Source of the DNA: Nonomuraea guangzhouensis
GTDB lineage: Bacteria; Actinomycetota; Actinomycetes; Streptosporangiales; Streptosporangiaceae
NCBI RefSeq assembly: GCF_019396345.1
Contig: NZ_JAHKRM010000051.1
Coordinates: 1 to 64,000 of the forward strand
Reading direction: 5' to 3'
Length of the DNA stretch: 64,000 nucleotides
This document shows positions 1-8,390 of the stretch, piece by piece (position 1 is the first letter of the stretch; every line of letters starts with the position of its first letter). The notes under the pieces are model-generated. The model was given only the letters and a program-made list of their open reading frames with translations. It was not told the origin of the DNA and did no database searches. The translations under genes and the position numbers were made by a program.

Positions 1-1
1 G

Positions 2-94
2 ACCCCCCACCACCCCGCCTGCGTGACGGCCGCCGCCGATCTGACCACGGCGGCGGCGTACCTGCGCCAATACGCCGAGCGGGCGCGCCCCTGA
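2..94 (+). CDS. 3' end of an unidentified CDS
   Basis: A reading frame is open from the window edge and stops at a TGA, giving about 30 residues ending in LRQYAERARP. The Ala-rich helical tail cannot be assigned to a family. It lies upstream of a short repeat-bearing spacer and is oriented towards the amine oxidase gene, so the two genes converge. Confidence 0.4.
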   Translation, partial: TPHHPACVTAAADLTTAAAYLRQYAERARP

Positions 95-110
95 CGCGCC
101 CACCCGCCGC

Positions 111-235
111 GTTTGTACGGCCTGTGCCCGGTTCCGACCGCTTTGTCGTACGGCCTGGGCCGGGTTCCGACCGCCTTTCGTACGGCCCGTGCCGCGCTCA
201 GCCTGCCTCGTGGATGGCCCGTGCCGCGCTCAGCC
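111..235. repeat. short degenerate direct repeats at the 3' end of the amine oxidase gene
   Basis: A unit containing GTACGGCC followed by GTGCC or GGGCC and a GGTTCCGACCGC or CGCGCTCAGCC tail occurs about three to four times. A perfect 20-nt copy lies at 184-203 and again at 216-235. The second copy and part of the first are inside the last codons of the amine oxidase gene, so local duplication has probably rewritten or extended its C-terminal codons. Confidence 0.5.
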
Positions 236-1688
236 CCGACTCCAGCGCGCCTTCGATCCACGCGTGCCACAGCGAGCAGTGCTCGCCCGCGAAGTGCACG
301 CGGCCCTCCGGCGCGATGATCGCGTCATGCAGGTTGCTCTGCTGATGCGGCTCGAACAGGGCGAAGGCGCCGGCCGCGTAGGGATCGTTGTACCAGGCGT
401 GCGTGACGCCGAACTCGAAGTGGTCGTGGATCTGCGGGTGGATCTTGGCGACGTCCTCGAGCGCCTGGTCGACCCGCTTCTGCGACGACATCGCGCCCCA
501 CCGCAGAGCGTCCTGCCCCCAGGTGTAGCTGGCCAGCAGGACCGTACGCTCGTCGCCGGGGGCGGGGTGCGAGGGGTAGCAGATGCGCCGGATCGGCAGG
601 TCGGTGACCGTGGTGCCGCCGACGATGCCGTCGCTCTGCTCCCAGAACGGCCGCCGTACCTGAAAGAGGATCTTGGTGGAGGCGTTGTAGTTCAGCTCGC
701 GGATGGCGCGCTGCTTGCGGCGGGAGAAGGCGGGCCTGGCCTCGACGTCGCGCAGTACCGAGAACGGGATCGTACAGATGGCGTAGTCGCCGGTGAGCGT
801 GGTCTTGCCCGAGCCCGTCCTGAGGTGCAGGGTGACCGAGTCGTCGTCCTGCTCGATGGCGGTGACCTCGTGGCCGAACCGGATGTGGTTCCTGAGCTCC
901 TGGTAGAAGGCGTCCGGCAGCCGGTCGGCGCCGCCCTCGATCTCCTGCATGTCCTCGAAGGCCCGCCCGATGATCTCGCGGAACTGCTCGATGACCGCCG
1001 CGTTGAGGTTGGCCTCCCGGAAGCTCATGACGCCGTAGAGCTCGATGGCCCCCTCGGAGAACCCGCGCTCGCGCAGGAAGCTGCGGATGGAGTAGCGGTC
1101 ATACTCGGCGCAGAGGCGGTCGAGCGCGTTCTCGCCCTCCTGGGCGTACAGGTCGTGGATCTCCTGTGTGGCGGTGCGCCACAGGTCCTCGTAGGAGCGG
1201 CCGCGCTCGTGCTCGGCCAGGCCGAAGTCGACGATCTCGGGGTTGTCGTTGAGCTCCTGGATCGTGGTCCTGACGCCCTGGATGTAGGCCAGGGTGTGGG
1301 GGTTGCCCATGACGAACGGGCGCAGGGCCAGCCCGAACTTCGCGCAGTAGGCGAGCGTGAGGTCGTGCACGCGCGGGATCCGCATCGCGCCCGCCTCGGC
1401 GTACAGGCCGGGCGCGAATCCGCGCAGGGTGAGCACGCGCCCGCCGACCCGCTGCTGGGCCTCCAGAACGATGGGCTCGTGGCCCTGCCGCATCAGCTCG
1501 TAGGCGGCGACCAGACCGGCCATCCCGCCTCCGATGATCAGTACGCGTTTGCGCGGCCGGCCGCCGGCGGCCAGTCCGTGCTCGGCGGTCGCGACCAGGT
1601 CCGCCGGCACTCTGAGGTCGTGACTAGGTCTCGGCACTCCGGCGTCCGCCAGCTCCGCGGGCATGGCCGAACCCAGTGGTGTCGACAT
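198..1688 (-). CDS. flavin monoamine oxidase / L-amino-acid-oxidase family protein
   Basis: FAD-dependent amine oxidase, likely oxidising an amine or L-amino acid to an imine with H2O2 release. The N-terminal dinucleotide-binding motif VLIIGGGMAG lies near residue 50, followed by VLEAQQRVGGR. The C-terminal FAD-binding segment reads VHFAGEHCSLWHAWIEGAL, typical of amine oxidases. The ATG at 1688 is preferred because GGAAGAG lies 7-8 bases upstream. In-frame ATGs at 1724 and further upstream lack a Shine-Dalgarno (SD) sequence. At about 496 aa it is of normal family length. It is divergent from the serine hydrolase gene. The exact substrate cannot be read from sequence. Confidence 0.85.
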   Translation of the reverse strand: MSTPLGSAMPAELADAGVPRPSHDLRVPADLVATAEHGLAAGGRPRKRVLIIGGGMAGLVAAYELMRQGHEPIVLEAQQRVGGRVLTLRGFAPGLYAEAGAMRIPRVHDLTLAYCAKFGLALRPFVMGNPHTLAYIQGVRTTIQELNDNPEIVDFGLAEHERGRSYEDLWRTATQEIHDLYAQEGENALDRLCAEYDRYSIRSFLRERGFSEGAIELYGVMSFREANLNAAVIEQFREIIGRAFEDMQEIEGGADRLPDAFYQELRNHIRFGHEVTAIEQDDDSVTLHLRTGSGKTTLTGDYAICTIPFSVLRDVEARPAFSRRKQRAIRELNYNASTKILFQVRRPFWEQSDGIVGGTTVTDLPIRRICYPSHPAPGDERTVLLASYTWGQDALRWGAMSSQKRVDQALEDVAKIHPQIHDHFEFGVTHAWYNDPYAAGAFALFEPHQQSNLHDAIIAPEGRVHFAGEHCSLWHAWIEGALESGLSAARAIHEAG

Positions 1689-1822
1689 CGACGGGCTCTC
1701 TTCCAGGACGTCACGCTCCTTCATCGTCACGTAAAGCATGTACATGATTGCTCTAAGTGATGAGTTTGCCAAGGGGTGAGTGTGCGTGGGGGAGCTCCCA
1801 GGCGCAAAGGAGAATCGGGCTC

Positions 1823-3007
1823 ATGTCGATGGAACCGGTGACGCTGGAGAACTGGATGCGTCCGCCGTACAACGTCAGCGCGTACCAGCGCATCGGAGAG
1901 CTGATCCCCACCGCGCCGATCTCCCGCGGTGCGGGGCCCGTCCACGACCTGATCGCCGAGGGGACAGGCCTGGGCTCTCTGGAACTGCGCCTCCAGGACG
2001 GCCCGAGACGTCGCCTGACCGTGGCGGAGCTCGTCGAGTGGTCGCACACCGACGCCCTGGTCGTGCTGCACCGGGGCCGGCTCGTTCACGAGCAGTACGA
2101 GCACGGCATGCGGCCGGGCACCCGGCATCTGTGCATGTCGGTGTCCAAGTCCATCACCGCCACGGCCGTCGGTTCGGTGATCGAGTCCGGGGCGCTGTCG
2201 CCGGACGACGAGGTCGGCGCGATCGTGCCCGAGTTCCGCGGCACCGGGCTGGCGGGGGCGAGCGTCCGGCACCTGCTGGACATGCGTACGGGGACGCGCG
2301 AGGACATCACCACGCTCGAACTCCAGCGCGCCTACTTCTCCATCTGCCAGTGGGCGCCCCCGGCGGGCCCGCCGGACGAGGACTCGCGCAGCCATTTCTG
2401 GCGGTTGACCCAGGTGCGCCCGCACGGCGGCGACTTCGAGTACCGCTCGACCCTGACCTGCGTGCTGGCGCTGCTGGCCGAGCGGGCGACGGGCCTGCGG
2501 GTGCCGGAGCTGATCTCCCGGCATCTGTGGCGGCGACTGGGCGCCGAACACGACGCCGAGATCACGGTCGACCGCAGCGGCCACGCCCTGGCGGACATCG
2601 GGGTCTGCTGTACGGCCCGCGACCTGGCCCGCCTCGGCGAGGCCCTGCGGCGAGACGGGCTGCGCCCGGACGGGACGCGGGTGGTGCCGGAAGGCTGGGT
2701 CGCCGACACCCTGACCCCCGACGGCGACCAGGCCGCGGCCTTTCTCCGGCACGGCTCGCCGTACCTGACCGTGCCCGGCGCCTACTACCGCAACCAGTGG
2801 TGGGTCGCCGCGCCCCGCACCCCGGACGGGGGCGGGGTGTACATGGCCTTGGGCATCCACGGCCAGATGCTGTTCGTCCACGAGGCGGCCGGGGTGGTCA
2901 TCGCCAAGTTCTCCTCCTGGCCCGAGCCGTGGATCGACGACCTGGCGCGGGGGAGCATCGCGGGTTGCCTGGCCATCGCCGACACGCTGTCGTCCTTGTC
3001 GACATAG
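1823..3007 (+). CDS. beta-lactamase-fold serine hydrolase (NylB / class C-like)
   Basis: Serine hydrolase of the beta-lactamase/penicillin-binding-protein fold, close in layout to 6-aminohexanoate-dimer hydrolases and family VIII esterases. The SxxK motif is S106-V-S-K109 and a candidate second catalytic Tyr is Y207 (FEYRST). No signal peptide is visible, so it is probably cytoplasmic. The ATG at 1823 follows AAAGGAGA at a good distance; a GTG at 1757 would overlap the divergent upstream region and lacks such a site. The substrate may be an amide or ester and is not determinable here. It is divergent from the amine oxidase and followed by an unrelated membrane operon. Confidence 0.8.
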   Translation: MSMEPVTLENWMRPPYNVSAYQRIGELIPTAPISRGAGPVHDLIAEGTGLGSLELRLQDGPRRRLTVAELVEWSHTDALVVLHRGRLVHEQYEHGMRPGTRHLCMSVSKSITATAVGSVIESGALSPDDEVGAIVPEFRGTGLAGASVRHLLDMRTGTREDITTLELQRAYFSICQWAPPAGPPDEDSRSHFWRLTQVRPHGGDFEYRSTLTCVLALLAERATGLRVPELISRHLWRRLGAEHDAEITVDRSGHALADIGVCCTARDLARLGEALRRDGLRPDGTRVVPEGWVADTLTPDGDQAAAFLRHGSPYLTVPGAYYRNQWWVAAPRTPDGGGVYMALGIHGQMLFVHEAAGVVIAKFSSWPEPWIDDLARGSIAGCLAIADTLSSLST

Positions 3008-3027
3008 CGCTGGATATATGCGCAAAC

Positions 3028-3039
3028 TAACAGTTGTTA
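3028..3039. promoter_or_regulatory. small inverted repeat upstream of the membrane-protein operon
   Basis: TAACA and TGTTA form a 5-bp inverted repeat separated by 2 bases, about 30 bp before the start of the COG4280-like gene in an AT-richer gap. It could be an operator, but short repeats of this kind occur by chance. Confidence 0.2.
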
Positions 3040-3070
3040 CATCCTAGGACGAACGGAAGGATGTGGACCG

Positions 3071-3844
3071 ATGGATGCGGCCGCATGGGGCTTGGGCACG
3101 GCGGTGCTGCTCGCCTCGATGGTGGAGATGGTCGAGGCCCTGACGATCGTCATGGCGATGGGCATGACGCGGAGCTGGCGCTCCACGTTCGCGGGGGTGG
3201 CGGCGGCTCTCGTCGCGCTGACGGCCTTCACCGCCGTCGCCGGATACGCGCTCGCGACCTGGTTGCCGGAGGCGGCACTCCAGCTCGCGATCGGCGGCGT
3301 CCTGCTGATCTTCGGCCTGCAGTGGCTGCGCAAGGCGATCCTGCGCTCGTCCGGGCGCAAGGCCATGCACGACGAGGACCAGATCTTCGCCGACGAGGTG
3401 GCGGCGGCCGAGAGCGCGGGCGCGGTCAAGGCCAAGGGACTCGACTGGTTCTCGTTCATGATCAGTTTCAAGGGGGTCTTCCTCGAAGGCGTCGAGGTGG
3501 TCTTCATCGTGATCACGTTCGGCCTGAGCGCGGACAACATGCCGGTGGCGATCGGCGCCGCCGTCCTCGGTGTGCTCCTCGTCCTCGCCGTGGGCATCGC
3601 GGTCAGGGGGCCGCTGTCGAGGGTGCCGGAGAACGCCATGAAGTACGGCGTCGGCCTGCTGCTCGCGGCGTTCGGCACCTTCTGGGCGGTCGAAGGGCTG
3701 GGCATCTTCACCGCGAGCCGCCAGAGCCTGGAGTGGCCGGGCGCCGACCTGGCGATCCTGGTGCTCGTCGCCGCGTGGTTCGGGCTGTCGCGGGTGCTGG
3801 TCCACGTCCTCAGGCGGCCCGCCGCCGTCCCCAGCACGTTCTAG
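3071..3844 (+). CDS. predicted multi-pass membrane protein (COG4280-like; GDT1/OFeT-like repeat)
   Basis: Integral membrane protein with about seven hydrophobic segments. Two acidic membrane motifs, SMVEMVEALTIV near the N-terminus and FLEGVEVVFIVI in the middle, resemble the duplicated acidic helices of UPF0016/GDT1 cation transporters and the REGLE helices of Ftr1/EfeU iron permeases. Cation transport is therefore plausible but inferred. A charged cytoplasmic loop (about residues 95-130) separates the two halves. GGAAGG precedes the ATG. The next gene begins 13 bp after the stop with its own RBS, suggesting a two-gene operon. Confidence 0.65.
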   Translation: MDAAAWGLGTAVLLASMVEMVEALTIVMAMGMTRSWRSTFAGVAAALVALTAFTAVAGYALATWLPEAALQLAIGGVLLIFGLQWLRKAILRSSGRKAMHDEDQIFADEVAAAESAGAVKAKGLDWFSFMISFKGVFLEGVEVVFIVITFGLSADNMPVAIGAAVLGVLLVLAVGIAVRGPLSRVPENAMKYGVGLLLAAFGTFWAVEGLGIFTASRQSLEWPGADLAILVLVAAWFGLSRVLVHVLRRPAAVPSTF

Positions 3845-3857
3845 TCAGGAGCTGAGC

Positions 3858-4070
3858 ATGGGTTTCATCCGAGGGTTCGGGCAGTTCTGGTACGACCTGG
3901 TCATCGGCGACGACTGGAAGATCGCTGTGGCCGTCGTCACCACGCTGGCGCTCGGCACGGTGGTCCTGCTGGCGTTCGCGGTGCCGGAAGCGGTGCTCAC
4001 GCCGGTGCTCGGGGTGTGCCTCATGGCCGCCTTCGTCATCGCGCTGCGGATCGACGTACGCGATCGGTAG
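3858..4070 (+). CDS. small membrane protein, partner of the upstream COG4280-like gene
   Basis: Seventy-residue protein with a polar N-terminal helix (GFGQFWYDLVIGDDWK) and two hydrophobic segments covering most of the rest. AGGAG lies at an ideal distance from the ATG, directly after the stop of the preceding membrane protein, so the two are very likely co-transcribed. It may be an accessory subunit of that putative transporter. No named family was recognised. Confidence 0.6.
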   Translation: MGFIRGFGQFWYDLVIGDDWKIAVAVVTTLALGTVVLLAFAVPEAVLTPVLGVCLMAAFVIALRIDVRDR

Positions 4071-4108
4071 CCGCCCTGGAAGATCGCGCCGCGTGGCTGG
4101 TAGCCGAC

Positions 4109-4714
4109 CTAGAAGATCGCGCTGTCCTCGGCCTCGTAGACGGAGGCGGCGAACTCCTCCAGCGTCTTCGCGCAGTCCTCGAGCGCCTCGGTCACCTCTT
4201 TGGCCCGTGCGGCGCCCAGGACGTCACGTGCCTTGACCTTCTCGTACCAGTTCTTGAGCTTGGTGAGGTCTTCCTCGTTCTCTTCCAGCTCGCTGTAGGT
4301 GAAGTGCCGCGCGGTCACCTCTTTGGCCACTTCCGCGTGGAAGTCGACGCACTTGTCGAGGATCTCTTCGTACTCGTCGTCGCGCGCGGCGTTGTAGAGG
4401 GCGACCAGTTCGGTCTCGCCGATGACCGAGGAGGTGCTGACCAGGAAGGCCTGACCCGACATCGACTCGACGATCTCGTTGCGCAGCGCCCGCAGCATCC
4501 GCTCGCTGTGCGGTGTCCGCGGTGCGGCGGCCGCGGAGTTCTGCAGGTAGATGGCGCCGAGGTTGCGCAGCCGCCGCCACACGGCGGCCCGCAGCCGGGT
4601 CGGCTCGCTGGGCACCCGGTAGATGAGCATGAGCCAGGTGACATGCTTGGCCGGCTCGACGGCCTCCTGGCCTTCGGGGGCGCGGCCGGTCTTCGGCCTC
4701 TCGGTGCCCGGCAA
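4109..4714 (-). CDS. ChrB N-terminal domain protein
   Basis: About 201 aa. The N-terminal stretch WLMLIYRVPSEPTRLRAAVW and following LRNLGAIYLQNS match the ChrB N-terminal domain found in chromate-resistance regulators. The C-terminal part of classical ChrB is missing; instead there is an acidic helical tail ending AEDSAIF. A TTG at 4714 is preceded by GGAGGAGG at correct spacing and gives the most credible start. No chrA chromate transporter is visible nearby, so a chromate role is uncertain; stand-alone ChrB-N proteins are common in actinomycetes. Confidence 0.65.
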   Translation of the reverse strand: MPGTERPKTGRAPEGQEAVEPAKHVTWLMLIYRVPSEPTRLRAAVWRRLRNLGAIYLQNSAAAAPRTPHSERMLRALRNEIVESMSGQAFLVSTSSVIGETELVALYNAARDDEYEEILDKCVDFHAEVAKEVTARHFTYSELEENEEDLTKLKNWYEKVKARDVLGAARAKEVTEALEDCAKTLEEFAASVYEAEDSAIF

Positions 4715-4806
4715 TGCCCGCCTCCTCCGCAGCGCCGACTCCTCCGCAGCGCTGAACGAGTCGATCGTATCCGCCTGACGGCACACGCGACCGGCCCGCC
4801 GGGCGG

Positions 4807-5802
4807 TCAGGGGCGGACCGCGCCGAGCAGGCGGGCGCGCCAGTAGTCGTCGAGGTCGACCACCTTGACGACGTCGCCGGTCTGCGGCGCGTGGACCATT
4901 TTGCCGTTGCCCGCGTACATGCCCATGTGTCCCAGCCCTTTGCTGAAGAGCAGGTCGCCGGGCTGCAGTTCGTCCAGTGATACGCGGCGGCTGGCGCCCC
5001 AGCTCCACTGGGTGTACGTGGTGCGGGGCAGTTCGACTCCCGCGGCCCGCCAGGCGGCCTGGGTGAGGCCGGAGCAGTCGTAGGAGTTCGGTCCTGTGCC
5101 GCCCCATTGGTAGGGCTTGCCGACCTGGGCGAAGGCGAGCTGGAGTGCGACGCGGGCGTTGCCGGAGGCCGCGCCGGTGTATTTGATGCCGGTGCTGTTG
5201 GGGTCGCCGGCCTGGAAGGCGCCCAGCTTGCGCAGGATCTTGGTCTGTTCGGCGACCAGCTTCTCGACTTCCGTCTTCTGCCCGCGTACCTTGTCGCGCG
5301 CGTCGTCGGCCTCGGCCAGGACGGTTTTGGCGTCATTGCGCCGGTCGCGCAGGTCCTTGGTGGTCGCCTCGTAGGCGCGTAGTTTCGCCACCCTGGCCTG
5401 GGCTATCTGGTCGAGCGAGGCCATGCCGCTCAGCGTCGTCTCGGGGCTGTCATCGACGACGAACCTCTGCCAGCCCGCGATCTCGCCGAACTGGTAGTTG
5501 CTCACCGCCACCGCGGCGAGGTCTCTGCGCAGGGCGTCGGCTTGTACGCCCTTGCGGCCGACCTCGGCGTTGAGGTCGTCGTACTTCTTCTTGGCCTTCT
5601 TGTACGTCTCGGTGGCCTGGTTGTACTGCTCGACCACCTTGTCGGCGCGTTCGTTGAGCTTCACCAGTTTGGCCTTCGCCTTGGCCCTGGCCTGTGGGGT
5701 GGGCGTCGGCGCGGCGAGAACGCTGCCTGGGGTGGAGACCAATGCCACCAGCGCCAGCCCCACGGCCACTGCCATCCGTCCCAGCCTTGTCGGCATGGCC
5801 AC
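4807..5802 (-). CDS. secreted NlpC/P60 cell-wall endopeptidase with coiled coil
   Basis: Peptidoglycan hydrolase expected to cleave stem peptides outside the cell. A signal peptide (hydrophobic VGLALVALV, cleavage near VLAAP) is followed by a long Lys/Glu-rich coiled coil (about residues 40-200), then a C-terminal NlpC/P60 domain with YDCSGL carrying the catalytic Cys and GHMGMYAG carrying the His. This layout resembles RipA/CwlO-type autolysins. The start is a GTG at 5802, seven bases after GAGGAGG; the ATG two codons later is also possible. It is a single gene facing away from the I36 gene terminator. No ydaO-type c-di-AMP riboswitch was recognised upstream. Confidence 0.85.
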   Translation of the reverse strand: MAMPTRLGRMAVAVGLALVALVSTPGSVLAAPTPTPQARAKAKAKLVKLNERADKVVEQYNQATETYKKAKKKYDDLNAEVGRKGVQADALRRDLAAVAVSNYQFGEIAGWQRFVVDDSPETTLSGMASLDQIAQARVAKLRAYEATTKDLRDRRNDAKTVLAEADDARDKVRGQKTEVEKLVAEQTKILRKLGAFQAGDPNSTGIKYTGAASGNARVALQLAFAQVGKPYQWGGTGPNSYDCSGLTQAAWRAAGVELPRTTYTQWSWGASRRVSLDELQPGDLLFSKGLGHMGMYAGNGKMVHAPQTGDVVKVVDLDDYWRARLLGAVRP

Positions 5803-6017
5803 TACGACGCCTCCTCGTAACCGTCCTTGTATGGGGCGAAACCGTACCGGAGAGATGGCCTGTTCAGCACCATTTCTCGTTGGGACGGCTGCGAGATCCA
5901 CTACTACGGGCGATAGGGGGGTGATATGCCGACCCATGTGGAGATACGCACGTACGCGCCGGGACGTTCAGTGTTCGGAGGGTGGTGTTGGTCCTGGCAT
6001 CGAGGCTGGACATGCGT

Positions 6018-6051
6018 GCGCCCCGGCATCGGAGGTGCGATGCCGGGGCGC
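6018..6051 (-). terminator. strong hairpin terminator downstream of the I36-type gene
   Basis: A perfect 13-bp inverted repeat (GCGCCCCGGCATC / GATGCCGGGGCGC) with an 8-base loop begins 12 bases past the stop codon of the minus-strand I36 gene. There is no U-tract, as is usual in actinomycetes. Confidence 0.75.
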
Positions 6052-6063
6052 TTCGTGCCGCTG

Positions 6064-6477
6064 TCAGGAGTGGGACTTGACCTGGAAGGTGTCCTCGGTG
6101 CCGCAGGAGGGGCCGTTCGATCCGCCGATGCGGACGGAGTCGAAGAAGTCGCGGTAGGCGGAGAAGAAGTTGCCCTTGCCGCCCGGGCTGGTCGTCGCCG
6201 AGCAGCCACCGTAGTTGGCTTCGGAGTAGAGGTGGATCCAGGAATCCGTCCGGTTCCAGTCCGACTTGGCTCTGCCGCCCATGTTCAACGCGGCGAGATC
6301 CGGCGTGTCGCTCTTGATCTCGATGATGTCGCCCGTGCCGTCGAGGCCGGAGAACATGCAGTAGTTGTCGTCATGGCACCGGTCATAGCCCGTGGCGGCT
6401 TGGGCGGGAACGGTCGGCAGGATGGACAGCGCGACGGCTGCGATCGGTAGCGCGAGCATCTGAAGCTTCTTGCCCAT
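6064..6477 (-). CDS. secreted peptidase inhibitor family I36 protein
   Basis: About 137 aa. A signal peptide (KKLQMLALPIAAVALS, cleavage after AQA) is followed by a small cysteine-containing domain with a CMFSGLDGTG segment and WNRTDSWIHLYSEANYGG, matching the beta/gamma-crystallin-like SMPI/I36 inhibitor family. Expected to be exported and to inhibit a protease; the target is unknown. The ATG at 6477 follows GAAGAGGGG. It is monocistronic and followed by a strong hairpin terminator. Confidence 0.75.
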   Translation of the reverse strand: MGKKLQMLALPIAAVALSILPTVPAQAATGYDRCHDDNYCMFSGLDGTGDIIEIKSDTPDLAALNMGGRAKSDWNRTDSWIHLYSEANYGGCSATTSPGGKGNFFSAYRDFFDSVRIGGSNGPSCGTEDTFQVKSHS

Positions 6478-6636
6478 TGCCCCTCTTCGGTTGAAACTTT
6501 TTTTCGATGGCGGGATCGAACATACATGACTCGATCTTCGGTGTGGAAGGGGCAATCACCGGTGATCGGGCGCAGTCCGATCGCCGGTGATGAGGCGCAG
6601 TCCGAGCTCGCCGAGCGGGGCGGCCCGGCGGATCGC

Positions 6637-7527
6637 TTACGATCTGGCGTCGGGCGTCACGGGGGCCGGTGTCTCCTGGGTCACCAGGTCGGCCAGCCGC
6701 CCGGCCAGCAGCGCGGCAAGGATCACCGCTCCGGCGATGACCTGGAACACCCACACCGGCGTGGCCCAGAGCACCAGCTGTCCCTGGACCAGCGTGAGGA
6801 AGAGCACCGCGAGCACGGTGCCCGCTATGCCGCCCCGCCTGCCGTGCACGCTGATCCCGCCGAGCAGGACCGCGGCCAAGGTCAGCGTGGTCGTGGTCCA
6901 GCCCGCCACGGGGGTTGCCGCGTGGGTCCGGGTCAGCAGCGCCACTCCGCCGAGAGCGGCGAGCAGGCTCGACCCGCCCAGCCCCAGCATGGCGGTGATC
7001 CACGGCGACGCCACGCGCAGGGCGGGCCAGGCCAGCGCGCCGCCCAGGGACACGATGACGAACAGCACGAACCACACGTAGGTCGGAAAATCAATGTCGA
7101 CGGGGATGACGCGGCCGTCCGCGATGCCGCTGACCAGCGCCTCGCAGGCCACGGCCGCGCCCAGGGTCACGGCCCACGCGGGCGCCGAGAGCGCGGTGAC
7201 GAACAGACCCAGGAGGAGCCCGCCGACCGTGGTGAGCAGGATCGCGATGATCGCCGCCGACCAGCCCAGCCCGCTCATGTTCATCAGCCAGGCGGTCACC
7301 ATGGCGGTGAAGGCGGCGATCGACCCGACGGCCAGGTTGGGCGTGCCCGTGCGGAACGACAGCGCCAGCCCTGTCGCCACCAGCCCCGTCGCCCCGGCCT
7401 GCGCCAGGATGAAGACCAGATACTGGCCCGGCGACACGCTGAACAGCGCCGCCACGATCAGCGCGATCGTGAGGATCCCGAGAAAGCCTTCCCAGACGAG
7501 AACGACAACTCGCATACGGGCGATCAT
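6637..7527 (-). CDS. ABC transporter permease, RbsC-like (BPD_transp_2)
   Basis: Hydrophobic protein of 296 aa with roughly eight to nine membrane spans, and the LVATGLALSFRTGTPNLAVG segment typical of ribose/branched-chain type permeases. Such proteins work with an ATPase and a binding protein, but none is encoded next to it, so it is either an orphan subunit or a relic. The loop around AWVTLGA-like residues is less conserved than in sugar permeases. The start could be this ATG or the one four codons on; neither has a strong SD. Confidence 0.65.
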   Translation of the reverse strand: MIARMRVVVLVWEGFLGILTIALIVAALFSVSPGQYLVFILAQAGATGLVATGLALSFRTGTPNLAVGSIAAFTAMVTAWLMNMSGLGWSAAIIAILLTTVGGLLLGLFVTALSAPAWAVTLGAAVACEALVSGIADGRVIPVDIDFPTYVWFVLFVIVSLGGALAWPALRVASPWITAMLGLGGSSLLAALGGVALLTRTHAATPVAGWTTTTLTLAAVLLGGISVHGRRGGIAGTVLAVLFLTLVQGQLVLWATPVWVFQVIAGAVILAALLAGRLADLVTQETPAPVTPDARS

Positions 7528-7803
7528 CCTCGCGTGCGTGACCGCAATTCAAGAGCGTTCCGGTGGTCATGCGGGCGTTGAGACGGGTTCGGCGAGGAAG
7601 GGCCAGGTCGGGGCTTCGTGGAGCGTCAAAAAGGCCCGGCCTTGCCCGTGTTCGGAACGTCCTTCACTCACCTGAAAGGTGCGTCGCGCGGTCGCCGACC
7701 TGATCCGCGACGTTACGGTGAGCGAAGGTGCCGTGGATGGTACCAGCGGCCGCGCACATGCCACTCGGCCACGCCACGCGAGAACGCTTCAGCCCGGTGG
7801 CGG
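7528..7803. other. gene-poor spacer
   Basis: Between the permease gene and the small secreted protein gene no credible CDS was found. Short frames on both strands lack RBSs and family resemblance. The only structured element seen is the hairpin just to the right. Confidence 0.4.
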
Positions 7804-7838
7804 GGAGCTCCTGGTTGGGTCCGCCTGCCAGGAGCTCC
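7804..7838 (-). terminator. hairpin downstream of the small secreted protein gene
   Basis: A perfect 11-bp inverted repeat, GGAGCTCCTGG and CCAGGAGCTCC, with a 13-base loop. It lies 56 bp past the stop of the minus-strand secreted protein gene and is a likely factor-independent terminator. Confidence 0.6.
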
Positions 7839-7893
7839 GCCGCTTCATGCGATATACCTGGGACTTAGACCTTGATTCCAGAGAATTGCTAAC

Positions 7894-8166
7894 TTAGTAC
7901 GAATTTAGCCAGAGGGCGAAGCCCGGACTGTCATATTCGCACTTATATGCCTTTGCGTAGCCGGTGTCTACGTAAGCCTGACCTGCGGCTTTGCAAGAAG
8001 CTGAGCTCGCGTATACCCTTTTGACATACCAGGCACGTATTTGAGCTGGCGCGGCGACGGTGGTGGTGGTCGAGGCGGCGGCTTGAGCCGGCGAGGCTAT
8101 GCCAACGCTCGTGAGGGCTGCGGCTGCGATGAGCAGCGCAGGCAGTAGCGTCTTTTTGCCGTGCAT
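7894..8166 (-). CDS. small secreted protein of unknown function
   Basis: About 90 aa. A clear signal peptide (LLPALLIAAAALTSVG, cleavage after AQA) is followed by a roughly 60-residue mature domain with two cysteines (SASCKAAG and AYKCEYDSPG) that could form one disulfide, and the end GFALWLNSY. GGAGG sits seven bases before the ATG. The coding region is less GC-rich than its neighbours. It resembles small secreted hypothetical proteins common in Streptosporangiaceae; no function can be given. Confidence 0.65.
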   Translation of the reverse strand: MHGKKTLLPALLIAAAALTSVGIASPAQAAASTTTTVAAPAQIRAWYVKRVYASSASCKAAGQAYVDTGYAKAYKCEYDSPGFALWLNSY

Positions 8167-8390
8167 GCCGTTGCCTCCGGTCCTTGTCGTGAGGAGTCGC
8201 ATTTGTTCCTCCGATCTTCGATGGGCGGTCGGTTTGGAGCCGGCCGCCTCAAGAAGGAGTTAAGTGCCGGTGGCTATAGGGGCACTATCTGGCCACTACA
8301 CAAGGCCTAAACGGGCTGGTCAAGGGTTCTCATGTGGTGCGGCCGAGTAGTGGAAGTGCGTCTTCAGGGTGACCGCGGTGGCGATATCGG

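Noticed and set aside
189..1760. 523-codon plus-strand frame opposite the amine oxidase gene
   Set aside because: It is the antisense shadow of a gene with clear FAD motifs; no RBS and no recognisable domain.
5803..6017. Possible ydaO-type c-di-AMP riboswitch before the NlpC/P60 gene
   Set aside because: Such switches are common before actinobacterial wall hydrolases, but none of the conserved GGGGAACC, GGGGTGAAT or CCGAACCCG blocks was found in the leader.
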